NCBI RefSeq assembly: GCF_021246465.1
Contig: NZ_JAHRHK010000003.1
Coordinates: 177,025 to 241,024, forward strand
DNA length: 64,000 nt
Direction of reading: 5' to 3'
DNA from: Nocardioides sp. R-C-SC26
GTDB taxonomy: Bacteria > Actinomycetota > Actinomycetes > Propionibacteriales > Nocardioidaceae
The notes below the pieces were generated by a model, which worked only from the letters and a program-made list of their open reading frames with translations, did no database searches and was not told where the DNA came from. This document shows, in pieces, positions 16,334-25,301 of the stretch. The translations under genes and the position numbers were made by a program. Each line of letters begins with the position of its first letter. The stretch's first letter is position 1.

Positions 16334-16352
16334 CACCGGCTCGGAGCCGGTG
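16334..16352 (-). other. Hairpin between purF and purM
   Basis: CACCGGC (16334-16340) and GCCGGTG (16346-16352) form a 7-bp stem around a five-base loop. No T-run follows in either direction, so it is more likely a processing or attenuating structure than a full terminator. Confidence 0.35.
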
Positions 16353-16359
16353 CGCGGAC

Positions 16360-17928
16360 TCAGGGGTTGTTCAGCACGGGCAGCGCCTTGCCGTGCGTCG
16401 GCGTGTTGATCGAGGTCTCCAGCAGGTGCTTGCCCAAGAGGCTCTCATCGGGCAGCTCGACCGGGTACTCGCCGGTGAAGCAGGCCTGGCAGAGCCGGTC
16501 GGAGGACTGGCCGGTCGCGCCGATCATGCCCTCGAGCGAGATGTAGCCGAGGCTGTCGGCTCCGACGCTCGCCGCGATCTCGTCGACGTCGAGACCGTTG
16601 GCGATCAGCTCCGCGCGGGTGGCGAAGTCGATGCCGTAGAAGCAGGGCCATTTCACCGGCGGCGAGGAGATGCGCACGTGCACCTCGAGCGCGCCGGCCT
16701 CACGCAGCATCCGCACCTGGGCGCGCTGGGTGTTCCCGCGGACGATCGAGTCGTCGACGACGACGATCCGCTTGCCCCGGATCATGTGCTCCAGCGCGTT
16801 CAGCTTGAGCCGGATGCCGAGCTGGCGCAGGGTCTGACTGGGCTGGATGAAGGTGCGGCCGACGTAGGCGTTCTTCACGAAGCCCTGCCCGAACGGGATC
16901 CCGCTCTCCTCGGCGTATCCGGCAGCGGCCGGCGTCCCCGACTCGGGCACGGGCATCACCAGGTCCGCGTCGACGGGGAACTGGCGCGCCAGCTCGCGGC
17001 CCATCTCGACCCGCGCCTCGTGCACGCTCCGACCGCTGATCGTCGCGTCGGGCCGGGCGAGGTAGACGTACTCGAAGACGCAGCCCTTCGGCTCCGGCGG
17101 GGCGAAGGTGTGCGAACGCAGGCCGTTCTCGTCGATGACCAGCATCTCGCCGGGCTCGATCTCGCGAACGACGCTGGCTCCGATCGTGGCGAGCGCGGCG
17201 TCCTCGGAGGCCACCACCCAGCCGCGCTCCAGCCGGCCCAGCACCAGCGGGCGGATGCCCTGAGGGTCGCGCGCGGCGTAGAGGGTGTTCTCGTTCATCC
17301 AGACGAAGCAGAACGCCCCTCGCACCTGCGGGAGGACCTCGAGCGCCCGTTGCTCCAGCGTCGTGTCGGGGTGGTGGGCGAGCAGCGCCGTCACCAGGTT
17401 CGTGTCGTTGGTCGACATCTCCAGGTTGCGGGCATGGATGTCGAGCTCACCGGAGTCGCTCGGCAGGTCGCGCACGAGCTCGGCGAGCTCGTGGGTGTTG
17501 ATCAGGTTGCCGTTGTGGCCCAGCGCGATCGAGCCCTCGGCGGTCGGGCGGAAGGTCGGCTGCGCGTTCTCCCAGGTGCTCGCGCCTGTCGTGGAGTAGC
17601 GGCAGTGCCCTACCGCCAGGTGGCCGTGCAACGAGGCCAGGGTCGGCTCGTCGAAGGCCTGGGAGACCAGACCCATCTCCTTGAACACCAGGATCTGGCG
17701 GCCGTTGCTGACGGCGATGCCGGCCGACTCCTGACCCCGGTGCTGCAGCGAGTAGAGCCCGAAGTAGGTCAGTTTCGCGACGTCCTCCCCCGGCGCCCAG
17801 ACACCGAAGACGCCGCACTGGTCCTGCGGGCCCTGGTCATGGGGGTCCAGGGCGGCGGTCAGGCGGCCGTCACCGCGACGGGAGGCCACCGAGGCGACCG
17901 GGAGGACCGGGCGGGACGCGTCGGGCAC
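16360..17928 (-). CDS. purF: Amidophosphoribosyltransferase
   Basis: PurF makes phosphoribosylamine from PRPP and glutamine, the committed first step. The 522-residue protein starts at GTG 17928 and carries a propeptide of about 37 residues before the catalytic Cys38 (QDQCGVFGVWAP), which must become the N-terminus. The glutaminase domain contains SLQHRGQESAGIA and GHCRYSTTG. The PRPP-binding loop is RIVVVDDSIVRGNT. Cysteines in GCVFEYVYL, PCFYGID and LCQACFTGEY are placed like the 4Fe-4S ligands of the Bacillus-type enzyme. It is upstream of and co-directional with purM, and divergent from the GAF-kinase pair. Confidence 0.97.
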   Translation of the reverse strand: MPDASRPVLPVASVASRRGDGRLTAALDPHDQGPQDQCGVFGVWAPGEDVAKLTYFGLYSLQHRGQESAGIAVSNGRQILVFKEMGLVSQAFDEPTLASLHGHLAVGHCRYSTTGASTWENAQPTFRPTAEGSIALGHNGNLINTHELAELVRDLPSDSGELDIHARNLEMSTNDTNLVTALLAHHPDTTLEQRALEVLPQVRGAFCFVWMNENTLYAARDPQGIRPLVLGRLERGWVVASEDAALATIGASVVREIEPGEMLVIDENGLRSHTFAPPEPKGCVFEYVYLARPDATISGRSVHEARVEMGRELARQFPVDADLVMPVPESGTPAAAGYAEESGIPFGQGFVKNAYVGRTFIQPSQTLRQLGIRLKLNALEHMIRGKRIVVVDDSIVRGNTQRAQVRMLREAGALEVHVRISSPPVKWPCFYGIDFATRAELIANGLDVDEIAASVGADSLGYISLEGMIGATGQSSDRLCQACFTGEYPVELPDESLLGKHLLETSINTPTHGKALPVLNNP

Positions 17929-18098
17929 GGGCTCATCGTACGGGTGGCGTACGGCGGGACGCGCATCGCGAGGAGCGGCGAACTCCTCACACTCACCGGC
18001 GGCTGGCCGAACTCAGGTCCAGGCTGCCAGGGGCGCGCTATCTTTCCGAACGGGGCCGCGCCTGACGGATTCAGGCATCAGGAGCGCCGGGGGTTGGC

Positions 18099-19934
18099 AT
18101 GGAGACCGCTGTCAGCGCGCCTCCTCATGGAGGCCTTCCCTTCCTGGCACGGGCGCGCGACGCGCTCATCTCCGACGTCCCGACGCGAGAGACGTTCGAG
18201 CTCATCACGCGCGGCGCGTGCGAGGCATCCGGCTTCCGCGCCGCGGCCCTCGCCCTCCTCCGCACCACGGACGAGTACGAGTACGTCGCCGTCTCGGCAG
18301 ACGGCCGGACGCGGACGGAGCTGCTGGGCGGCCACGTGTCGCTGTCGGCGATGCTCGCCGAGATCGAGAACGCGGAGCAGTGGGGCGGACTCCGGTATCT
18401 CCCGGCGCCGCGCGCACCGGGGGACGACCACGAGCAGTGGCACGCCGACGACATCCTGTTCGTGCCGCTGGTGACCGGCGAGGATCGTGCAACGCCTTCG
18501 GCACTGCTGTTCGTCGACGATCCGGTCGACGGCCGCAGACCCGGGCCCGCAGCGCGTGAGCGACTGGCGACGTACGCGGGGCACGCGCAGGCGCTCATCC
18601 GCTTCCTCGACCGGCAGCTGTCCGCGCGTGAGCGCATCGACAGCGCCGCCCGGGAGCGACAGATCAGCCGCATCGCAGCCGAGCAGCGGAGCGTCGAGGA
18701 CCTCGTCGCGGCGTGCTCCGCCCCGCTCCTGGACCTCTTCGGGGCCGACGACATCGTCTGGCACGACCTCGTGACCGGGCAGATGCACCCCCTGCCGAAC
18801 GGAGTGCCCGCGGGCGACGCGGAGGCACAGGAGTCGACCCTCATCGAACTGGCCCGCCTCGCCGTGGCGCCGACGGTCTCCGGCTGGGAGCACCGGCGCG
18901 CCGTGGTGGTCGGTGCTCACCGGGTCGTGGCGCCGGGGCCCCTGGGAGACATCGCCCGCCACCTTCCCGAGGTGATGGACCGAGCTGGCGCCGCGTCGGT
19001 GATGCTCGTGCCCCTCGGCGTCCGCGACACCGTCGTCGGCACGGTGCTGCTGACCCGGCACGACGCCGATCTGGAGTGGCAGCATCTGGAGCTCGAGGCG
19101 GCGATCGAGCTCGGCGGTGCGCTGGGGCGGGCCGTCCAGACCTGCCATCTCTTCGCCCGGGAGCAGTCCTCTGCGGCGGAGAAGCAGCGGGTGCTCGCGA
19201 CACTCGCCCACGATCTGAAGAATCCGCTCACCGCCCTGCGGGGGTACCAGGAGCTGCTGGCCGAGACGCTCGATCCCGGAACTCCCGAAGCGCAGCTGCT
19301 CGACCGGGTCGCGCGTGCCACCGGATACCTGACGACCACCATCGACGCGCTCTTGCTCCTGGCCCAGCTCCAGGCGACGGACCTGGCGGACGACGCTTCC
19401 GCCGACCTGTCCTCCGCCGTTCGGGCCACCGTCGCCGACCTGAGCGCTGCGGCAGCGGAGCGAGGTGTGACGCTCGTCGTCGAAGACCCGCCGACCGCGC
19501 GGGTGCGGGGAACCGAACTCGAGCTGCGGGAACTGGTCGCACGACTGCTCCAGAACGCGATCGGTGCCCACGTCGACGGCGGAACCGTGACACTCACCGT
19601 GCGACGACAGCCGGATGCGGTCATCGACGACCCACGCGGCGTGCGGGCCGGACCCGCAGAGCCCGCCGGCGTGTCCACGACGGCCTACGTCCTGACCGTC
19701 GAGGACACGGGGATCGGCATCGCCGCTGAACACCTCGGCCGCATCACCGACGAGTTCTACGTGGTTCCGCGTCGGACCACCCGCCCCGAGCCCGACGGTC
19801 CCGGACTCGGACTCTCGATCGCGCGACGCATCACCGAGCGTTCCGGCGGCACTCTCGACATCGACTCCCGCGTCGGCCGCGGCACCACGGTCGCCGTCCG
19901 ACTCGCCGGGATCTCGGAGGGTGCGGACCGATGA
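18099..19934 (+). CDS. GAF-domain sensor histidine kinase
   Basis: The 611-residue soluble kinase has two GAF-like domains (about 30-170 and 195-350), a HisKA domain with His371 in LAHDLKNPLTAL, and an ATPase domain with N box LLQNAIGAH and G boxes DTGIGIA and GPGLGLSIA. It starts at ATG 18099. Its stop overlaps the start of the next gene (ATGA), and the neighbour is a paralogue with the same domain order. No response regulator gene lies nearby. GAF domains bind small ligands or sense redox or light state, but the ligand here is unknown. A regulatory link with purF, which starts 170 bases away in the opposite direction, is unproven. Confidence 0.9.
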   Translation: METAVSAPPHGGLPFLARARDALISDVPTRETFELITRGACEASGFRAAALALLRTTDEYEYVAVSADGRTRTELLGGHVSLSAMLAEIENAEQWGGLRYLPAPRAPGDDHEQWHADDILFVPLVTGEDRATPSALLFVDDPVDGRRPGPAARERLATYAGHAQALIRFLDRQLSARERIDSAARERQISRIAAEQRSVEDLVAACSAPLLDLFGADDIVWHDLVTGQMHPLPNGVPAGDAEAQESTLIELARLAVAPTVSGWEHRRAVVVGAHRVVAPGPLGDIARHLPEVMDRAGAASVMLVPLGVRDTVVGTVLLTRHDADLEWQHLELEAAIELGGALGRAVQTCHLFAREQSSAAEKQRVLATLAHDLKNPLTALRGYQELLAETLDPGTPEAQLLDRVARATGYLTTTIDALLLLAQLQATDLADDASADLSSAVRATVADLSAAAAERGVTLVVEDPPTARVRGTELELRELVARLLQNAIGAHVDGGTVTLTVRRQPDAVIDDPRGVRAGPAEPAGVSTTAYVLTVEDTGIGIAAEHLGRITDEFYVVPRRTTRPEPDGPGLGLSIARRITERSGGTLDIDSRVGRGTTVAVRLAGISEGADR

Positions 19935-21673
19935 TCGCCTCCGACGCACAGCCGAACCACCGATGGGCGCTCCCCACCGTGGGCGACCTGGGCGAGTTGG
20001 TGGCGAGCGGTGACGCGCAGGAGCAGCTCCGCGCGAAGCTGCGCTCGCTGGGCGACAGCACGGGGTTCCAGGTCGCCTCGCTCGGTGTGCTGCGCGCGAC
20101 CGCCGAGATCGAGGTGATCGCGGTGTCCGACCCGTCCCACGTGGCCGAGGAGGTCCTGGGCGAGATGGTCCCCAGTGCCGACGTCGCAGCGATGCTCGCC
20201 GCTGCCGAGAACTGGGGCGGGCCGCGCTTCCTCGATCATCAGCTGGCGCTCGCCTACGCCGAGGATCTCTGGACGGCCGACCCGGACGTGCCGAGCGACC
20301 CTGCTCGATGGCACCCCTACGACCTGCTGATGGTCCCGGTGGTGGCCGGTGACTCGATGCTCGGCGTGATCTGGCTGGACCTTCCTCTCGACGGGTTGCG
20401 GCCGGTAGCCGGCGATGCCCGCACGGCGATCGCCGTCGCCAGCCGGGAGATCGCTCGCTCCATCGCGATGGATCTGGACCGGGTCCTGATCGAGGAGCGC
20501 GAGCGCGTGCTGCAGTCGACGCGAGACGTCCTCGCCGACCTCACCTCCGACGTGCCTGTGGAGCAGATGCTCAGGGAGACGCAGCGTCTCCTCGCCACGG
20601 CGTTCGGGGCCGAGGAACCGAGCATCGTGCTCCACGACGCGACGACCGCCGCCACCCCGCTCCAGCGGCTGGGCACGACTCTCGCGCTGCGATGCTGGGC
20701 CGAGCGCCGCGCCGCGGTGGTCTCACGGCGCCGCGGGGTCGGTCCCATGCTCGATCCCGACCAGCACCGGCTGCTCACCGACGAGGTCGCCCGGCGAGGT
20801 GATGCGTCGATGATGCTCGTCCCGGTCGGCGCCGGCCCCGAGTGCCTGGGCCGCATCGTCATGTGGCGCGGCGCGGGCGACCGCGACTGGAGCGACGCGG
20901 AGACCGACGCGGCCCTGGAGATCGGTCGCGACCTCGGGCGCGCCGTCCTCACGGCGCGAGCGCTGAGCCGCGAGAAGGAGGCCTCCGCCTACAAGCAGCA
21001 ACTCGTGGCCGGGGCCGCGCGTGAGCTGGCGCGCCCCATCCGGGCCACGCGCACCCACCTCGCCGCCCTCAACGAGATGGCGGGAGATACCCCCGCCGCC
21101 GGCACCGCGCTCGCTCTGCGCAGCATGACGCGAGCGGCGGACCGCCTGGCCGACATCGTGTCCGCGATGGGCGCCCTGACCTATGACGGCGGCTCGCCGG
21201 CGCGCCCCCACCGCGATGTCGACCTCGCAGCGATCGCCCGGGACGGCGTCGAGCTCAACGCCGTGACGGCCGCCATCGCGGAGATCGACCTGACCTACAC
21301 CGGACCCGACACCCCGGTCTGGGTGCTCGGCGATGGCGGCGAGCTGGAGCGGATGCTCGCGAATCTGGTCGGCAACGCCTTGAAGTACACGAATGCGGGG
21401 GGAGCCGTCACCGTCACCCTCACAACCGCAGAGGCGGTCGCGACACTCGCCGTGGCCGACACGGGCCTCGGCATCTCCGAGGTCGACCAGCGATCGCTGT
21501 TCCAGGAGTTCTTCCGCTCCGCCGACCCCGACGCGTCGAGGTTGGAGGGGACGGGCCTGGGGTTGGCCATCGTCGCCCGCATCGCCGAACGGCACAGCGG
21601 ATCGGTCGCGGTCGAGTCCACGCTGGGCGTGGGGAGCACCTTCACGGTGTCCCTCCCCCGACACCGTGGTTGA
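19931..21673 (+). CDS. GAF-domain kinase paralogue lacking the phosphoacceptor His
   Basis: This 580-residue paralogue of the preceding kinase begins in its 4-bp ATGA overlap. The GAF region is comparable (NWGGPRFLDHQ here, QWGGLRYLPAP upstream). The dimerisation helix reads AARELARPIRATR where the upstream protein has LAHDLKNPLTALR, so Arg364 replaces the phosphoacceptor His. The ATPase domain looks intact (NLVGNALKYTN, DTGLGIS, GTGLGLAIV). It could bind ATP but should not autophosphorylate at the usual site. Such a protein may act as a partner or modulator of the upstream kinase in a heterodimer. The reading frame is uninterrupted and codon use is normal, so it is not an evident pseudogene. 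Confidence 0.85.
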   Translation: MIASDAQPNHRWALPTVGDLGELVASGDAQEQLRAKLRSLGDSTGFQVASLGVLRATAEIEVIAVSDPSHVAEEVLGEMVPSADVAAMLAAAENWGGPRFLDHQLALAYAEDLWTADPDVPSDPARWHPYDLLMVPVVAGDSMLGVIWLDLPLDGLRPVAGDARTAIAVASREIARSIAMDLDRVLIEERERVLQSTRDVLADLTSDVPVEQMLRETQRLLATAFGAEEPSIVLHDATTAATPLQRLGTTLALRCWAERRAAVVSRRRGVGPMLDPDQHRLLTDEVARRGDASMMLVPVGAGPECLGRIVMWRGAGDRDWSDAETDAALEIGRDLGRAVLTARALSREKEASAYKQQLVAGAARELARPIRATRTHLAALNEMAGDTPAAGTALALRSMTRAADRLADIVSAMGALTYDGGSPARPHRDVDLAAIARDGVELNAVTAAIAEIDLTYTGPDTPVWVLGDGGELERMLANLVGNALKYTNAGGAVTVTLTTAEAVATLAVADTGLGISEVDQRSLFQEFFRSADPDASRLEGTGLGLAIVARIAERHSGSVAVESTLGVGSTFTVSLPRHRG

Positions 21674-21683
21674 GGTGTCCCCC

Positions 21684-21722
21684 GGTGGTCGAGGAGCGAG
21701 TGCAGCGAGCGTCATGAAACCC
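21684..21722. repeat. GGTGGTCGAG-family repeat
   Basis: A single unit starts GGTGGTCGAGGAGCGAG and ends GTCATGAAACC, preceded by a degenerate half copy (GTGGTTGAGGTG). It lies between the convergent kinase and M20 peptidase genes. Confidence 0.6.
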
Positions 21723-21743
21723 CGTGAGCCGACAGGCGACCTC

Positions 21744-23129
21744 TCAGAGACGACCGAGCTTGGCGAGCAGCAGCGCTTCGGCGACGACGACCCGCTCGAA
21801 CTCCTCCAGCAGCAGGCCCTCGTTGGCGCCGTGCGCGCGGGTGTCGGGATCCTCGACGCCGGTGACGAGCACGCTCGCCTCCGGGAAGGCCTCGAGGAAC
21901 TCCGCGATGAACGGGATCGAGCCGCCGACCCCCATGTCGACCGGCGCCGTGCCGTCCCAGGCCTCGGTGAACGCCTCACGCGCGGCGTCGTAGGCCGGGC
22001 CGGTCGCATCGATCTGGGTCGGCTCGCCGGAGTCGACGTGGGTGACGGTGAGCTGCGCTCCCCACGGCACCTTCGCCTCCAGGTGCCGGGTCAGGCAGGC
22101 CAGCGCGTTGGCCGCGGTGTCGCCGGGGGCGATCCGCAGACTCAGCTTCGCGCGCGCCGACGGCGTCAGAGTGTTGCTGGCGCCGTCGACCTTCGGGGCG
22201 TCGAGTCCGGTGATGGTCAGCGCCGGCTGGGTCCACAGGCGCTCGACGACGGGTCCCTGACCGACCCACTCGACGCCGGGCGCGGCGCCGGACTCGGCAC
22301 GCAGCCGATCCTCCGGGTAGGCGACGTCGGCGGCCGGGCCACGGTGCAGGCCCTCGATCGCGATCCCACCGTCGGCGTCGTAGAGGGTGTCGAGCAGGCG
22401 CACCAGCGCCATGATCGCGTCGGGCACCAGCCCACCCCACATGCCGGAGTGGACGGCATGGGTGAGCGTGCGCACCTCGACGTCGACCCGCACCAGGCCG
22501 CGCAGGCTGGTGGTCAACGCGGGCTCGCCGACGTCCCAGTTGCCGGAGTCGGCGATGACGATGACGTCGGCGCGCAGGGACTCCTGATGCTCCGCCAGCA
22601 GGGCGGGGAGGGTGTCGGAGCCGACCTCCTCCTCGCCCTCGATGAACATCGTGACGTTGACGGGCGGCTCGCCGCCGCCCAGCGCACCGAAGACGCGGAG
22701 CGCACCGAGATGGGCGGCGATACCGGCCTTGTCGTCGGCCGCGCCGCGGGCGTAGAGACGTGGACCGTGGGGGGTGTCGCGCTCGGAGGGCTCGAACGGC
22801 GGGGAGTCCCAGTCGGCGTGGTCGTTCTCCGGCTGGACGTCGTGGTGGGCGTACAGCAGCACGGTCGGCGCACCCGCCGGGCCGGCCTTGTGCGCGATCA
22901 CCGCAGGCGCGCCGCCGTCCGCGCTGACGATGCGGGCGGTGCAGCCCTCGGCCTCGAAGAGCGCGGCGACGGCCTCCGCGCTGCGCTGCACCTCCGCGGC
23001 CCGCGCCGGGTCGGCGCTGACGGACTCGATGCGCACGAGATCCTCGAGGTCGCCGCGCAGGGCCGGCATCAGGTCGGCCACGGCGGCCTTGATCTGCTCG
23101 GTCGTCCCGGCCTGCGTCGCGTCGCTCAT
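21744..23129 (-). CDS. M20-family peptidase (dipeptidase type)
   Basis: The 461-residue zinc peptidase hydrolyses dipeptides or related amides in the cytosol. Zinc-site motifs are LLYAHHDVQPEN (His and the catalytic Asp), YARGAADDKAG (bridging Asp), MFIEGEEEVGS (general base Glu and a zinc Glu) and VIADSGNWD. The lid domain lies between about 200 and 315. The ATG at 23129 has GGGAG just upstream; the longer frame from 23168 adds a non-family leader. No secretion signal is seen. It is followed by a kinase-side repeat and preceded by the SCP-like gene on the same strand, so the two may be co-transcribed. Confidence 0.92.
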   Translation of the reverse strand: MSDATQAGTTEQIKAAVADLMPALRGDLEDLVRIESVSADPARAAEVQRSAEAVAALFEAEGCTARIVSADGGAPAVIAHKAGPAGAPTVLLYAHHDVQPENDHADWDSPPFEPSERDTPHGPRLYARGAADDKAGIAAHLGALRVFGALGGGEPPVNVTMFIEGEEEVGSDTLPALLAEHQESLRADVIVIADSGNWDVGEPALTTSLRGLVRVDVEVRTLTHAVHSGMWGGLVPDAIMALVRLLDTLYDADGGIAIEGLHRGPAADVAYPEDRLRAESGAAPGVEWVGQGPVVERLWTQPALTITGLDAPKVDGASNTLTPSARAKLSLRIAPGDTAANALACLTRHLEAKVPWGAQLTVTHVDSGEPTQIDATGPAYDAAREAFTEAWDGTAPVDMGVGGSIPFIAEFLEAFPEASVLVTGVEDPDTRAHGANEGLLLEEFERVVVAEALLLAKLGRL

Positions 23130-23168
23130 GTCTCCCACGCTAGCCCCGCGTCCCGGCGGCCGGCACAC

Positions 23169-23504
23169 TCAGGTCAGCGGGAGCCAGGGCGCGAGGTCCG
23201 CACGTTCGCCCGATGCGTTGATCGCCCCGTCTGCGAGCGCCTCCGCCCAGGAGAGCCCCCCGGTCGCCAGCGCGAGGAAGGTCGCAGCATCGGTCTCGAC
23301 GACGGCGGGCGGCGTGCCGCGGGTGTGCCGGACGCCGTCGACGCACTGGACGGCGGCGTAGGGCGGCACCCGCACCTCGACCGATCGTCCCGGTGCCCGG
23401 GTCTCCAGCACGGCGAGGTAGTGCTTGACCAGGGCCCGGGTGTCACCAGCCTCCTGCGCCGCCCGGAGCGCTTCGGGATCGAGAGCACGCAGACGGGCAG
23501 GCAC
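23169..23504 (-). CDS. Sterol-carrier-like (bacterial SCP orthologue) small protein
   Basis: The 111-residue protein has the pattern of the bacterial SCP orthologue domain found in actinobacteria: a helical start (ARLRALDPEALRAAQ), the strand pair VEVRVPPYAAVQC, and TDAATFLALATGGLSWAEALADG at the C-terminal helix. Such domains bind lipid-like ligands, but no activity is established for this subgroup. In Mycobacterium a comparable gene sits close to purF. It ends 39 bases before the M20 start on the same strand. The assignment is by pattern only. Confidence 0.7.
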   Translation of the reverse strand: MPARLRALDPEALRAAQEAGDTRALVKHYLAVLETRAPGRSVEVRVPPYAAVQCVDGVRHTRGTPPAVVETDAATFLALATGGLSWAEALADGAINASGERADLAPWLPLT

Positions 23505-23585
23505 GCCCCGACCCTACGAGACCTGCCGGCTGAAGTCGCTCCGAGGCCGGGGCCACCGACGGGACCAAGCCCTAGGGTGAGCGCC

Positions 23586-24296
23586 GTGTCGCGTTGGCCC
23601 TCAGATCGTCTGCACGCACAACCCGTGCTGGCCACGGTGCGACGTCTGGAGGAGCGCGTCGGAGCGCGGTTCCCCGACCGCGACCTGCTCGACGTCGTCC
23701 GCGATCTCGCCGCACTGGTCGAGGAGGTGGCCGACGGCGCCGCGGACGTCCGCCGCCGTATCCGGCACACCCGGTTGCTCTCCCGGCTGGGAGTGGTCGC
23801 GATCCTCGCCGTCACCGCGACGATCTTCTGGCTCGCCGTCCGGTCGGCCCTCGACGACCGCGCCGTGACGAGCTCGCTCGACTGGCTGCCGCTGTTGGAG
23901 AGCGGCATCAACGACCTGGTCTTCGCCGCGATCGCGCTGTGGTTCCTGTGGTCGCTGCCTGAACGGGTGCATCGCAGTTCGCTGCTCGCGCTGCTGCACC
24001 GGCTGCGCTCACTCGCGCACGTCGTCGACATGCACCAGCTCACCAAGGATCCCGAGCGGCTGCGCGTGGACTTCCGACCGACCCCGCGCAGCGCCGACCC
24101 GGGCCTGGACCGCAACGAGATGGAGAGCTACCTCGACTACTGCACCGAGCTGCTCAGCCTCGTCGGCAAGACGGCGGCGCTCGTCGCCGAGCAGTCGCAG
24201 GACGCCGTCGTGCTGGACGCCGTCAGCAACCTGGAGACGCTGACCACCAGCATGAGCCGCTCGATCTGGCAGAAGATCTCGTTGCTACCCGACTGA
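23586..24296 (+). CDS. Two-helix membrane protein of unknown function
   Basis: The 236-residue protein starts at GTG 23586. An N-terminal helical region (about 1-55, ending in DVRRRIRHTRLL) precedes two transmembrane helices (about 60-82, GVVAILAVTATIFWLAV, and about 100-120, LVFAAIALWFLWSLP). A soluble C-terminal domain of roughly 110 residues follows (HQLTKDPERLRVDF, YLDYCTELLSLVGKTAALVAEQSQD) and is predicted helical. I do not recognise the family. Both termini probably face the cytosol. It is divergent from the SCP-like gene, with about 80 bases between the two starts. Confidence 0.75.
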   Translation: MSRWPSDRLHAQPVLATVRRLEERVGARFPDRDLLDVVRDLAALVEEVADGAADVRRRIRHTRLLSRLGVVAILAVTATIFWLAVRSALDDRAVTSSLDWLPLLESGINDLVFAAIALWFLWSLPERVHRSSLLALLHRLRSLAHVVDMHQLTKDPERLRVDFRPTPRSADPGLDRNEMESYLDYCTELLSLVGKTAALVAEQSQDAVVLDAVSNLETLTTSMSRSIWQKISLLPD

Positions 24297-24329
24297 CCAC
24301 CCGTCGGTCGAGGCCAGCGCCCGCCTCAC

Positions 24330-24372
24330 CGGGTCTCGACAAGCTCGACCACCGGTGGCGGGGGTTTCGAGG
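24330..24372. repeat. GGTGGTCGAG-family repeat
   Basis: A copy reads GGGTCTCGACAAGCTCGACCACCGG, followed by GTTTCGAGG. It separates the convergent ends of the two-helix membrane protein and the alpha/beta hydrolase. Confidence 0.6.
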
Positions 24373-24375
24373 CCC

Positions 24376-25278
24376 TCAGCCGCCGTCGATCGTGTCGAGG
24401 AGGTCGAGGGTCTGCCGCCAGGCTCGACTGCCGGGGTCGATGACGACGAAGTGGTCGCCCTCGACCTCGATCAGCTCGGCCTGGGCCCCTGCCGCCGTGG
24501 CACGCGCCACGTAGTCGACGGACTGCTCCAGCGGCACCAGGACGTCGTCGCGGGCGTGCACGCACCACACCGGGATGTCGAGCGGCACCTGCTGGGCGGG
24601 GTCGTACCGCTCGTCGGCCGACGACGGCGCGTGGCCCAGCAGTGCGCTGACGGCGCCGCCACCCAGCCGCGCACCGGCCACGAGGTCGAGCACGCCCGCC
24701 TGGGAGATCGCGTGCGTGAGTCGAACCCGGTCGGCCCATCCGTAGCGCCCGCGCCCGGCGGCCCAGACAGCGAGGTGGCCACCGGCCGAGTGGCCCAGGG
24801 TCACCACGGTCTCCAGCGTCGACGGCGGGAGGCCCGCCTCGGCGAGGGCGTCGATGCCTGCTGCGACGTCGTCGAAGGTGGCGGGTGCGCCGCCGCCCCC
24901 GCCGACCCGGCGGTACTCCAGGTTCCACGCGGCCCAGCCCTGCTCCGCGAGGCTCACGGCCAGCGGCGTCCCCAGCGAGAGGTCGTACCTGGACGACCAG
25001 AAGCCTCCGTGGATCACCACGACGACGCCGCGCGGGTCGCCGATGGAGGCATCGGGCAGGTGGAGGTCGGCGAACTGACTGGCGTCCTCGCCGTAGGTGA
25101 CCCGCCGGACGTCGGGCAGATCCGCGCCGGAGCCGGCATCGGAGATCGGCACAGGTGCCACATTCCCATACTCGCCGCAGCCGCTCAGTGTCATCACCGC
25201 CGTCCCGCCGGCGGCGAGGAACGGGAGCCGGAGCACGCTGCGACGTCGCATGCTCCGCATTCGGCACGGAGACCTCAT
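24376..25278 (-). CDS. Lipid-anchored alpha/beta hydrolase (carboxylesterase type)
   Basis: From ATG 25278 the protein has 300 residues; later ATGs at 25260 and 25251 are also possible. The leader RRRSVLRLPFLAAGG resembles a Tat signal and ends in lipobox LSGC, so it is probably a Tat-exported lipoprotein. The catalytic domain shows the oxyanion loop VVVIHGGFW, the nucleophile elbow GHSAGG, an acid in VWCVHARDDVLVP and the His in VEGDHFVVIDP. This is the HSL/esterase-lipase plan, with activity on small esters expected. The long upstream Arg-rich frame is not supported. It lies 23 bases downstream of the membrane-protein gene on the same strand. Confidence 0.85.
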   Translation of the reverse strand: MRSPCRMRSMRRRSVLRLPFLAAGGTAVMTLSGCGEYGNVAPVPISDAGSGADLPDVRRVTYGEDASQFADLHLPDASIGDPRGVVVVIHGGFWSSRYDLSLGTPLAVSLAEQGWAAWNLEYRRVGGGGGAPATFDDVAAGIDALAEAGLPPSTLETVVTLGHSAGGHLAVWAAGRGRYGWADRVRLTHAISQAGVLDLVAGARLGGGAVSALLGHAPSSADERYDPAQQVPLDIPVWCVHARDDVLVPLEQSVDYVARATAAGAQAELIEVEGDHFVVIDPGSRAWRQTLDLLDTIDGG

Positions 25279-25301
25279 CGGCTTGGCGATCGCCTGACCT
25301 C

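Noticed and set aside
14990-17928. Purine riboswitch near purM/purF
   Set aside because: No purine aptamer-like three-way junction with conserved loops is visible before purF, purL or purC.
15148-18474. A 1108-residue plus-strand frame
   Set aside because: It is antisense to purM and purF, with low-complexity composition typical of high-GC shadow frames.
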